Shown here piece by piece: positions 53,678 to 64,000 of a stretch of DNA of 64,000 nt. Position numbers and translations under genes: made by a program. Below the pieces are notes generated by a model that did no database searches, was not told the origin of the DNA, and was given only the letters and a program-made list of their open reading frames with translations. The number at the start of each line of letters is the position of its first letter. Positions within the stretch are counted from its first letter, which is position 1. Origin of the DNA: Flavobacterium sp. (GTDB taxonomy: Bacteria; Bacteroidota; Bacteroidia; Flavobacteriales; Flavobacteriaceae); NCBI GenBank assembly GCA_029946065.1, contig JAQSDU010000014.1:553260-617259 (forward strand). Reading direction: 5' to 3'.

Positions 53678-55708
53678 ATGAATTCCTTAAAAATATTTGC
53701 CTTTGCTATCTTACACGCCACAGTTGGCCTATGCATCGCGCAGTCTCCCGCACAAACAGTATGGCTAGATCAATTAGACCTTAGCGCAGCTACACAAGGC
53801 TATGGCGTACCCAATAAAAATCTTACCGTAGATGGTAAGCAAATGACGATATCAGGTACGACCTTTGAAAGAGGTTTTGGTACCCATGCAGAAAGTTCTT
53901 TGCTTATTCAACTTGATGGGAAAGCAATCTCCTTTTCGGCACAAGTGGGCATCGATGACGAAGTACATGGCCATGAACCTGCATCCGAGTTTATACTATT
54001 GGCCGACGGTAAAAAAATATGGTCAAGCGGAATAATGCGTCTTGGCGACCCAGCAAAACTTTGCAAAGCATCGTTAATAGGTGTACAAAAGCTTGAACTT
54101 GTGGTAACAGATGGTGGCAACGGAAACTATTACGACCATGCAAACTGGGCAGATGCCAGGTTTGAAACCAATGGCACCAGCACATTTGTTACCACTAACC
54201 CTATACCCGGCACACCTTACATTTTAACGCCTAAAGCTCCACTGACGCCCAGGATCAACGGCGCTAACGTTTTCGGCGTACGTCCCGGCTCACCATTTCA
54301 GTTTGTGGTAGCCGCTACGGGGGAACGCCCAATGAAATTTTCGGTAAAAGGACTACCTAAGGGGTTAAAGATAGAACCAAATACTGGGCTGATCACAGGT
54401 ATTGTTAGTAAAGCAGGGACATATAACATTGTCATAAACGCAGAAAATACCAAAGGAAAAGCTAATAAAAATATGCGTATTATATGCGGCGATAAAATAG
54501 CACTAACGCCGCCTATGGGCTGGAATAGCTGGAACTGCTTTGCTGATCAGGTTTCGGCAGAGAAGGTAAAGCGTGCTGCTAAGGCCATGGTTGAAAGTGG
54601 ACTTATAAACCATGGATGGAATTATATTAACATAGATGATTTCTGGCAGAATAACAGGGATTCAAAAGACGAATCGATACGAGGCGATTTTCGCGACGAG
54701 ACGGGAAATATTATTCCTAATTCGCGGTTTGGTAATATGAAAGCATTGGCTGATCACATTCATGGTTTGGGATTAAAAATCGGGATTTATTCCAGTCCGG
54801 GACCATGGACCTGCGGCGGTTGCGCGGGCAGTTACGGATATGAAAAGCAAGATGCGATAACGTATGCCAATTGGGGCTTTGATTACCTGAAATATGATTG
54901 GTGCAGTTATGGAAATGTCATTGACGGTATGCCAGATAATGATCCTTACAAGGTGTCTTCACTATCTTACCGAGGAGGAGACCAGCTTGCCACAGCCTCG
55001 AAACCTTTTGAGCTAATGGGAGAAGCACTTAAAACACAACCTAGGGATATCGTTTATAGCCTTTGTCAGTATGGAATGTCAGATGTGTGGAAATGGGGCA
55101 ATTCAGTTGGAGGAAATGCCTGGCGAACAACTAATGATATAACCGATACATGGACAAGTGTGAAGAACATTGCACTTGCCCAGGACCAGGCAACTGCTTG
55201 GGCGAATCCCGGTAATTGGAATGACCCTGACATGTTGGTGATAGGAACCGTCGGTTGGGGAAACCCGCATCCAAGTAAACTTAGGCCTGATGAGCAATAT
55301 CTTCATTTTAGCCTTTGGTGTCTTTTTGCTGCTCCATTGTTAATTGGGTGTGATATGGAAAAATTGGATGAGTTTACATTAAACCTACTGACAAATGATG
55401 AAGTAATTGCAATAGACCAAGATCCGCTTGGCAAACAGGCAACTTGTATTCAGATAATTGGAGACCTAAGGATCTATGTCAAGGAATTGGAAGACGGTTC
55501 CCGCGCAGTAGGATTTTGTAATTTTGGCCAGGATATTATAGATTTAAATTATAGTGATTTTAGCAAAATAGGCTTAAAAGGCAGGTTTACAGTTCGTGAT
55601 TTGTGGCGACAAAAAGACATTGCCTCAATTAGCGAGAGTAAAAATAAACTACCGCTTCACATACCTGCACACGGCGTACTACTCTATAAATTCACTCCGC
55701 TAAAATAG
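53678..55708 (+). CDS. GH27 alpha-galactosidase with NPCBM and Ig-like domains
   Basis: Secreted GH27 of 676 aa (signal about 1-22, GLCIAQ). An N-terminal NPCBM domain (about 25-163, TFERGFGTHAESSLLIQL) is followed by a putative Ig domain (about 200-270, LPKGLKIEPNTGLITGIV). The GH27 barrel comes next, from TPPMGWNSWNCFAD at about 277. Nucleophile Asp407 is in YLKYDWCSYG and the acid region is WNDPDMLVIG. It hydrolyses alpha-D-galactose (some relatives act on beta-L-arabinopyranose). The NPCBM is shared with many plant-polymer GH27 proteins and may hold the enzyme near galactose-decorated substrate. It would complement GH95 and GH2 in removing outer sugars. Confidence 0.92.
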   Translation: MNSLKIFAFAILHATVGLCIAQSPAQTVWLDQLDLSAATQGYGVPNKNLTVDGKQMTISGTTFERGFGTHAESSLLIQLDGKAISFSAQVGIDDEVHGHEPASEFILLADGKKIWSSGIMRLGDPAKLCKASLIGVQKLELVVTDGGNGNYYDHANWADARFETNGTSTFVTTNPIPGTPYILTPKAPLTPRINGANVFGVRPGSPFQFVVAATGERPMKFSVKGLPKGLKIEPNTGLITGIVSKAGTYNIVINAENTKGKANKNMRIICGDKIALTPPMGWNSWNCFADQVSAEKVKRAAKAMVESGLINHGWNYINIDDFWQNNRDSKDESIRGDFRDETGNIIPNSRFGNMKALADHIHGLGLKIGIYSSPGPWTCGGCAGSYGYEKQDAITYANWGFDYLKYDWCSYGNVIDGMPDNDPYKVSSLSYRGGDQLATASKPFELMGEALKTQPRDIVYSLCQYGMSDVWKWGNSVGGNAWRTTNDITDTWTSVKNIALAQDQATAWANPGNWNDPDMLVIGTVGWGNPHPSKLRPDEQYLHFSLWCLFAAPLLIGCDMEKLDEFTLNLLTNDEVIAIDQDPLGKQATCIQIIGDLRIYVKELEDGSRAVGFCNFGQDIIDLNYSDFSKIGLKGRFTVRDLWRQKDIASISESKNKLPLHIPAHGVLLYKFTPLK

Positions 55709-59309
<3,601 letters not shown>

Positions 59310-59418
59310 TTTAAATCTTAAATCGCAGCTAGGATGGAATTTAAACACTAATCGCCAAACCCTGCACCTTGTATCTACAGACAATCTTGTAACTTTAGAC
59401 TTGATGTACCCTTGTTAA

Positions 59419-59763
59419 ACTCCGAAACTTTCGCTGGCGTTCATCGTCTCAAATAAAAATTACGACATCCTCTGGGGCGGTTACGTCATGAGACGCTTCG
59501 GAGACAGCCGGTCATACAGACAACTTGAGGAATTGTTTGCGTTGTATGATGAAAACGGACAGCCCGATAGATTAACAAAAAGCTATACGCCAACAGACTC
59601 CAACGTAAAATCGCTTGTGCGAAACGAAAAAAAGATTTTTTTAGGAGATGCAAAAAGCATCAAAAACCGGCCGCCAGGATTTCCAATAAAGAAAGCCAAA
59701 GTAGTCTATTCCGACAAAATTGAAGCTTCTGAAACAAGCATTATTAAGTTTTCCCGCTACTAA
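59419..59763 (+). pseudogene. Unidentified ORF remnant at PUL/ssrA junction
   Basis: The frame is open from just after a stop at 59416-59418 to the stop at 59763. Coding-like sequence begins before the first ATG (59488): the translation SNKNYDILWGGYV runs smoothly into MRRFGDSRSYRQLEELFALY. This looks like the C-terminal piece of a longer protein whose 5' end is gone. I do not recognise the family. The rest of 59310-59981 holds only overlapping short frames, a CCCGC/GCGGG hairpin over the stop (59753-59768), and the repeat at 59888-59939. It could be a real small gene with a non-ATG start. Confidence 0.3.
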
Positions 59764-59887
59764 GCGGGTTGCGTCAAAGTGTATCTGGACAAACAATTGT
59801 TTTTTCCCGAACGCTGGAGGACTACTTGGAATCCTAACAGCTATAAGTTCTTTTTCTCCCTCCATGCTGCACAAACTCTCGCGAGGA

Positions 59888-59939
59888 ATTCGGGGTCATT
59901 TTTTCGGAAATTTTAATGACCCCGAATTTGACCCCGAAT
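59888..59939. repeat. 13-bp inverted repeat plus third direct copy
   Basis: ATTCGGGGTCATT (59888-59900) is the exact reverse complement of AATGACCCCGAAT (59915-59927), with a 14-nt spacer. A third partial copy, GACCCCGAAT, follows at 59930-59939. It lies next to the ssrA terminator. It could be a transcription hairpin or a recombinase site; I cannot tell. Confidence 0.5.
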
Positions 59940-59981
59940 ACAATGTTATTTATTAGTGCGTTTTGATATATCATAAACTAA

Positions 59982-60015
59982 AAATGCCCGTAAATCTTAA
60001 GATTTACGGGCATTT
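59982..60015 (-). terminator. ssrA terminator
   Basis: Perfect 34-bp palindrome (two 17-nt arms, AAATGCCCGTAAATCTT and its complement), beginning 22 nt after the tmRNA 3' end. On the minus strand it is followed by TTTTTAG when the flanking T's are included, fitting a Rho-independent terminator. Being symmetric, it may also stop plus-strand transcription from the PUL. Confidence 0.75.
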
Positions 60016-60036
60016 ACTTTACTTTGATGTAAAGGT

Positions 60037-60434
60037 TGTGGAGTCGCCGGGAATCGAACCCGGGTCCAAACAAGCAACTAAAAAACTTTCTACACGCTTA
60101 TTTCCTGATTGGGTTTTCGACATCATGAGTGGCCAGGAACAGCCGCATGAAGCTTATCTTCTTAGTTGTCAGAAAGGCACCGAAGCGTCACCAAACCTAG
60201 GTCTATTTTTACGGTTCCCCCGAACAGAACGCCACAGACCAGGGCTTTCAGGGAGAATCCAGCTTTCCTACCTTGTAGGAACGTGGCTCATCGTACTATG
60301 ATTCGGATTAAGCAGCTAAAGCGTAATTATTTTCGCCGTGTAAAAGTGTTGGGACATTTGAATTAACGAGAATACATCCCATTCTCGACGTGCTTATTAA
60401 TCAATTCGACTTGCTGTCAAAACCAGTCGACCCC
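60037..60434 (-). ncRNA. ssrA: tmRNA (transfer-messenger RNA)
   Basis: Rescues stalled ribosomes by trans-translation and tags the nascent peptide. On the minus strand the 5' end GGGGTCG (60434-60428) pairs with CGACTCC near the 3' end (60046-60040). A tRNA-like T-arm with GGTTCGATTCC lies beside it. The tag reading frame at 60337-60308 encodes GENNYALAA followed by TAA, the tag typical of Bacteroidetes. The CCA end is not encoded. About 396 nt, normal for ssrA. It has its own promoter upstream (60474-60447) and a strong palindromic terminator. Its 3' end faces the PUL, and ssrA 3' ends are frequent integration targets. Confidence 0.96.
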
Positions 60435-60446
60435 AAATTGGGATTG

Positions 60447-60474
60447 CAAATATAGCTAAATTGATAATTAACAA
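60447..60474 (-). promoter_or_regulatory. ssrA promoter
   Basis: On the minus strand TTG (60474-60472), 17 nt, then TATATTTG (60454-60447), an exact TAnnTTTG, 12 nt before the tmRNA 5' end. The independent fit to an RNA gene start makes this a good promoter call and supports the consensus used elsewhere. Confidence 0.75.
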
Positions 60475-60488
60475 TTGATAATTAACAA
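60461..60488. repeat. Tandem 14-bp duplication in ssrA promoter
   Basis: TTGATAATTAACAA occurs twice head-to-tail (60461-60474 and 60475-60488). The first copy supplies the -33 TTG of ssrA; the second duplicates it further upstream. Confidence 0.8.
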
Positions 60489-60520
60489 TTATTAGTGAAA
60501 CTGCCTAATGATTCCTCTTT

Positions 60521-60641
60521 TGGGCGTTTCCCTCTGGGCCGGGCTATCCGCTACAATCTGCCCTTGCGGAACTTTCAGTTTCAAAATTTACTATTGGTGT
60601 GCAATGTCAGGATTTCCGCTGCTATCCCTAACGCAAACCCG
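60521..60641. other. Structured GC-rich element before trpG
   Basis: A compositional island in AT-rich DNA. GCGTT (60524-60528) and AACGC (60630-60634) can close the whole element. CCCTCTGGG (60530-60538) is a tight hairpin. TCCGC (60547-60551) can pair with GCGGA (60566-60570), and so can a second TCCGC at 60615-60619, giving two exclusive folds. It resembles GC-rich repeat elements I associate with flavobacterial intergenic regions, but I cannot name it with certainty. It may be an RNA motif or a mobile repeat. Confidence 0.5.
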
Positions 60642-60700
60642 ATTCCCCGTTACGAATCTTGCAGTGAAGCGGTCTCAAAAAAAACACTAATTTTACACCC

Positions 60701-61270
60701 ATGAAAAAAGTACTCGTCATCGATAACTACGACAGCTTCACCTACAACCTCGTGCATTACCTCGAAGATTTAAATGCCGAAGTCACCGTGTTCCGCAATG
60801 ACGAATTTGATCTCGATGAATTAATTCCATTCAATAAAATCCTCCTTTCTCCCGGTCCCGGAATTCCAAATGAAGCCGGTTTACTCAAAGCCGTCATCCA
60901 AAAATACGCCTCAACAAAAAGCATTTTAGGCGTCTGTCTGGGGCAACAAGCCATCGCAGAAGTCTTTGGCGGCACACTCGCCAATCTCGAAAAAGTACAC
61001 CACGGCGTCGCAACAAAATTAATTGTAACCGACAAATCCGAACCGCTCTTTCAAGATTTAGCAGCCGAATTTGAAGTAGGTCGGTACCATTCTTGGGTCG
61101 TTTCAAAAACAAATTTCCCATCCGATTTGACCATTACTTCCGTTGACGAAAATGGCGAGATCATGTCTTTGAGACACAAAAAATTCAATGTCTGCGCCGT
61201 ACAATTCCATCCCGAAAGTGTCCTTACTCCCAACGGAAAACAAATTTTAAGCAACTGGCTGAACTCCTAA
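60701..61270 (+). CDS. trpG: Anthranilate / aminodeoxychorismate synthase glutaminase subunit
   Basis: Class I glutamine amidotransferase of 189 aa that supplies ammonia to anthranilate synthase (TrpE) or aminodeoxychorismate synthase (PabB). It opens with VLVIDNYDSFTYNLVHYL. The oxyanion motif LLSPGPGIP, nucleophile Cys79 in GVCLGQQAIAE, and His170/Glu172 in VQFHPESVLTPNG complete the triad. It is full length and cytosolic. No trp or pab partner gene is visible nearby, so whether it serves tryptophan, folate or both is open. It lies 60 nt after the structured element, and a short leader is likely. Codon style and product mark the return to ordinary chromosome beyond ssrA. Confidence 0.93.
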   Translation: MKKVLVIDNYDSFTYNLVHYLEDLNAEVTVFRNDEFDLDELIPFNKILLSPGPGIPNEAGLLKAVIQKYASTKSILGVCLGQQAIAEVFGGTLANLEKVHHGVATKLIVTDKSEPLFQDLAAEFEVGRYHSWVVSKTNFPSDLTITSVDENGEIMSLRHKKFNVCAVQFHPESVLTPNGKQILSNWLNS

Positions 61271-61469
61271 AACTGCTTTCGGTTATCTTTTTTAATTATC
61301 AAGTTTTAATTTAGATTATTATATTTAAAAAACTGGTAATTATACAATTAAACATATCATATAGATAAAATCTATTTTACATTTTCTAGATAACTTAGCC
61401 TGTTCATCCCCAATTTCAATTCTAAAATTACGAAAACGGGATATGTTAACATTGCGTTAAATAAAAACT
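61271..61469. other. AT-rich upstream region of efflux operon
   Basis: Part of the 264-nt gap between trpG and the TetR gene. I see no terminator, ORF or RNA element in it; the operator/promoter begins at 61470. Confidence 0.4.
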
Positions 61470-61505
61470 AAACAAACGTTTGAATTAAACAAACGTTTAA
61501 TTTTG
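61470..61505 (+). promoter_or_regulatory. TetR autoregulatory operator and promoter
   Basis: AAACAAACGTTT is present twice (61470-61481 and 61487-61498), 17 nt apart. It also forms a 9-bp inverted repeat AAACGTTTG / CAAACGTTT around 7 nt. TAATTTTG (61498-61505), an exact TAnnTTTG, abuts it, 29 nt before the TetR start. An operator overlapping its own promoter is the classic TetR arrangement. The candidate -33 (TTTG, 61479-61482) is only 15 nt away, shorter than usual. Confidence 0.65.
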
Positions 61506-61534
61506 TATTCGATTTCAAAAGCATTAATCCAACA

Positions 61535-62152
61535 ATGGCATTAACCGAAAAACAAATTCGAATTTTACAAGTAGCCGAAAAGCTGTTTGCCGAAAAAGGT
61601 TTCGACGGCACCTCCATTCGCAACATAGCAAAAGAAGCCAAAATTAACATCGCTATGGTGTCTTACTATTTTGGCTCTAAAGAAAAAATGCTAGAATCGC
61701 TAATTTATTTTCGTACCTCCGATTTAAAAATCCAACTCGAAAATATCATGCGCGAAGAAATCACTCCGCTCGAAAAAATCAACAAGCTGATCGAATTGTA
61801 TATCGCCCGCATTACCAAAAACAAATGTATTTACCGCATCATGCATTTCGAATTGTCAGCAAAAAGAGCCATCGACATCAAAGCGTTTACCGATGTCAAA
61901 AAAAGCAATCTCGATTCTCTTGAAAAAATTATACATGAAGGTCAAGAAAAGGGTATCTTTAACAAAGACATTAACATCGCAATGATTCCACCCACGATTA
62001 TGGGAACGTTTTTCCATTTTCAAATGAGCAGACCATTTTATGAAGAGCTATTCGGACTAAAAACGGAAGCCGATTTTGACAATTACGTCAAAAATGAGCT
62101 TACCAATCACATCAAAAAAACCATTAAAGCACTTTTATTGTATGAAAGTTAG
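61535..62152 (+). CDS. TetR/AcrR-family transcriptional repressor
   Basis: 205-aa one-component regulator. The N-terminal helix-turn-helix (about 5-50) has KQIRILQVAEKLFAEKGFDG, then TSIRNIAKEAKINIAMVSYYFGSKEKM, the standard TetR N-domain. The C-terminal helical ligand domain is of the type found in flavobacterial efflux regulators. It is first in an operon with TolC and HlyD genes; its last 11 nt overlap the TolC start. It most likely represses the pump through the palindrome at 61470-61498 until a toxic compound binds. No link to the PUL is evident. Confidence 0.92.
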   Translation: MALTEKQIRILQVAEKLFAEKGFDGTSIRNIAKEAKINIAMVSYYFGSKEKMLESLIYFRTSDLKIQLENIMREEITPLEKINKLIELYIARITKNKCIYRIMHFELSAKRAIDIKAFTDVKKSNLDSLEKIIHEGQEKGIFNKDINIAMIPPTIMGTFFHFQMSRPFYEELFGLKTEADFDNYVKNELTNHIKKTIKALLLYES

Positions 62153-63485
62153 ACATTTACTGCTTTTTGCGGTTTTCCTTATCGGAATTTCATCTGCAAA
62201 CGCACAGCAAAAAACCAATTTGACACTCAAAGACGCTGTAAACATGGCACTCACAAACAGCAATCAAACGGGTTTGGCAACAGCTAGAGTGGCCACCAAA
62301 AATTATGAATTGCAGACCGTGAAAGACAATCGCTATCCAGACATGAAAATTTCCGGACAGTACCTGCGCCTTACCAATGCCAATGTAAAACTCAAATCCA
62401 GCGGGACAACCGAAACAGATCCAAACGCCGAGCCAGCAGCTTCGCCAAAAGTCAATTCGCTTGCCATCGGTCAAGCAAATGTGTCCATGCCACTTTTTTC
62501 AGGTTTTAAACTCAAAAACAGCATCGTGGCTTCGGAAAATTTATACAAAGCCGAAGTTGCCAACGCTGCTTATACCAACGAAGAAATCGCCATGCATGTT
62601 ATCGAATATTATGCAGACATGTATAAAGCACAAAAATCTGTCGAATTGCTCAAAGAAAGTCTCAAAAGCAGCCAACAGCGTGTAACCGATTTTACGGCTT
62701 TAGAAAAAAACGGCATTATTGCGCGCAACGACTTACTCAAATCAGAACTGCAGCTTTCCAAAGTGCAATTGTCATTGGATGAAGCAGAGAAGAACCTGCG
62801 CATCATCAATTATAACCTCGTGACTTTATTGAAAATGCCTGTTGGATCACAAATTGAAGTCAATCCGGACAATATCGAATCGGATCTATTTTCGAAAAAA
62901 GTAAATTCAGAAGCCGAAGCACTTCAAAACAGGAAAGATTTAGAAGCTATAAAATACCAAAGTCTTGCCAGCGATGCTAGTATTAAAGTTGCCAAAAGTG
63001 GCTATTACCCTGCGCTATCATTAACTGGAGGTTATGCCGCAATCTATTTGCAAAATGTAGTAACTGTAACCAATGCTGTGAATTTCGGCATTGGCGTTTC
63101 CTACAACCTAAGTTCCATTTTTAAAACCGGAAAAGAAGTAAAAGCCGCCAAAAGCCGCGCCGACGAGGTGAAAATGCAACAACAAATCATGACCGATAAC
63201 ATCAAATCGGAAATCGTTGCCGCACAAGAAAACTATGATTTGTCTATCAAACAGAACAAAGTTTACACCGAAGCGGTTACACAAGCCGATGAAAACTACC
63301 GCATCGTAAAAGATAAATACGACAACGGCCTTTCCGATACCAATGACTTGCTAGAAGCCGATGTAGAGGATTTATCCGCAAAAATTAACGTCGCTTACGC
63401 AAAAGCCAATATGGTGCTCAAATTCTACGAATTGCTCGAAGCCACCGGCAACTTGACACAATCTTTCAATCTTTCAAACAAATAA
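62142..63485 (+). CDS. TolC-family outer-membrane efflux protein
   Basis: Outer-membrane channel component. The frame is open from 62076, but the ATG at 62142 (MKVRHLLLFAVFLIGISSANAQ) gives the signal peptide and overlaps the TetR stop by 11 nt, implying translational coupling. That makes 447 aa, normal for TolC. Repeated long coiled-coil halves occur (LKESLKSSQQRVTDFTALEKN; QADENYRIVKDKYDNGLSDTNDLLEA), with the YDNGLSD-type turn typical of OEP proteins. It would connect the HlyD adaptor encoded 6 nt downstream to the outside. Confidence 0.93.
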   Translation: MKVRHLLLFAVFLIGISSANAQQKTNLTLKDAVNMALTNSNQTGLATARVATKNYELQTVKDNRYPDMKISGQYLRLTNANVKLKSSGTTETDPNAEPAASPKVNSLAIGQANVSMPLFSGFKLKNSIVASENLYKAEVANAAYTNEEIAMHVIEYYADMYKAQKSVELLKESLKSSQQRVTDFTALEKNGIIARNDLLKSELQLSKVQLSLDEAEKNLRIINYNLVTLLKMPVGSQIEVNPDNIESDLFSKKVNSEAEALQNRKDLEAIKYQSLASDASIKVAKSGYYPALSLTGGYAAIYLQNVVTVTNAVNFGIGVSYNLSSIFKTGKEVKAAKSRADEVKMQQQIMTDNIKSEIVAAQENYDLSIKQNKVYTEAVTQADENYRIVKDKYDNGLSDTNDLLEADVEDLSAKINVAYAKANMVLKFYELLEATGNLTQSFNLSNK

Positions 63486-63491
63486 TATCCC

Positions 63492-64000
63492 ATGGAAAAG
63501 AAAAAAACCAATACTAAATTCATACTGATATTCGCTGTTCTTATCATTTTAGGCGGCACTTATGGCGGTTACAAATACATCCACTCGCTATCGCACGAAA
63601 CTACAGATGATGCGCAAATCGAGAAAAACATGAACCCAATTATCCCACGTGTTTCTGGTTATATTACAAAAGTATATGTAAAGGATAATGATTTCGTAAA
63701 GAAAGGTGATACCTTATTCACCATCGACAACAAAGATTATCTCGTAAAAGTGGAAGAAGCCAAAGCCAATCTCGCCGCAGCCGAAGGCAGTTACGCCGCA
63801 TCCAAAGCCGATATCGGAAGCGCACAAGCTGGTGTTTCTGTTTCTGATGCCAATATCCAATCGGCTGGAGGCAGCATCGAAACCGCTAAAATTCGCCTGA
63901 AAAGAGCAACTGACGATTATGAGCGTTATAACAATTTGTATAAAAATCATTCGATCACAAAACAGCAATTCGAACAAGCCGAAGCTGCAAAACTCGAAGC
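63492..64000 (+). CDS. HlyD/EmrA-family membrane-fusion protein, cut by right edge
   Basis: Translated from the ATG at 63492; open to the window end (about 169 codons, no stop). A short cytoplasmic N-terminus and one membrane helix (FILIFAVLIILGGTYGGY) precede the signature TTDDAQIEKNMNPIIPRVSG and the lipoyl-like half VYVKDNDFVKKGDTLFTID. An Ala-rich coiled coil follows (about 90-165). The DAQIE...VSG pattern is typical of EmrA adaptors, so an EmrB/DHA2 MFS transporter gene is expected just beyond the edge. It completes a TetR-TolC-EmrA-type multidrug efflux operon. Confidence 0.9.
   Translation, partial: MEKKKTNTKFILIFAVLIILGGTYGGYKYIHSLSHETTDDAQIEKNMNPIIPRVSGYITKVYVKDNDFVKKGDTLFTIDNKDYLVKVEEAKANLAAAEGSYAASKADIGSAQAGVSVSDANIQSAGGSIETAKIRLKRATDDYERYNNLYKNHSITKQQFEQAEAAKLE

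Noticed and set aside
59641-59956. Overlapping short ORFs on both strands at the PUL/ssrA junction
   Set aside because: Different frames across the same remnant; neither shows a family motif, and one runs through the inverted repeat.
60037-60065. Possible tRNA T-arm
   Set aside because: It is the 3' part of the tmRNA; no D-arm or anticodon arm of a tRNA follows.
59963-60366. Two plus-strand ORFs across 60 kb
   Set aside because: They lie across ssrA on the opposite strand; the RNA features (acceptor stem, T-arm, tag frame) explain the sequence.
60495-60704. Overlapping ORFs before trpG
   Set aside because: Both cross the structured GC-rich element and end at the trpG start; neither has protein-like features.
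62076-62141. N-terminal extension of TolC
   Set aside because: It overlaps TetR coding sequence and hides the signal peptide starting at 62142.

Overview
The window looks like the chromosome of a member of the Flavobacteriaceae, probably Flavobacterium or a close relative. It is AT-rich. It carries two SusC/SusD pairs. Several putative promoters match the Bacteroidetes type (TTG, about 17-20 nt, TAnnTTTG). The tmRNA encodes the tag GENNYALAA, which is typical of Bacteroidetes.

About 1-59.3 kb is one very large carbohydrate-utilisation region (PUL-like) for acetylated, feruloylated, highly decorated plant hemicellulose. It has four blocks. (1) 10.1 kb to 1, minus strand: GH8 reducing-end xylosidase type, CE1 esterase, GH9, CE1 esterase, SGNH O-acetylesterase and GH67 alpha-glucuronidase (cut by the left edge). 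This is a glucuronoxylan oligosaccharide operon with one promoter ahead of GH8. (2) 10.6-12.7 kb, plus: a lone DUF255/YyaL-like thioredoxin-fold lipoprotein. (3) 26.9-12.8 kb, minus: an unusual run of vanadium-haloperoxidase/PAP2 enzyme, two FG-GAP/ASPIC-UnbV lipoproteins, SusC, SusD and a GH3 glucosidase. A second SusC-SusD pair (32.4-27.8 kb) and an isolated hypothetical gene lie upstream of it. (4) 33.2-59.3 kb, plus: a run of thirteen genes: GH43, GH3-PA14, GH43, GH43-CBM6, a CE1-CE1 fusion, a CE6-like esterase, GH3-PA14, GH95, GH31, an alpha/beta hydrolase, GH43-CBM6, GH27 and GH2. Nearly all have signal peptides. Together they would strip acetyl, feruloyl, arabinosyl, xylosyl, galactosyl and fucosyl/L-galactosyl side groups and trim the chain to monosaccharides.

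The promoter in front of the GH8-led operon and the one in front of the second SusC/SusD pair share an aligned 35-bp segment containing GTCAnnnTGAC. This suggests that uptake and debranching belong to one regulon. No regulator gene and no classical GH10/GH11 endoxylanase lies inside the window.

From 59.4 kb the content changes to apparently conserved chromosome. There is a decayed ORF with a 13-bp inverted repeat, then ssrA (tmRNA, minus strand) with its own promoter and terminator. A structured GC-rich element follows, then a TrpG/PabA glutaminase. The window ends in a TetR - TolC - HlyD (EmrA-type) efflux operon with an apparent autoregulatory palindrome. The PUL/ssrA junction is a candidate island boundary.
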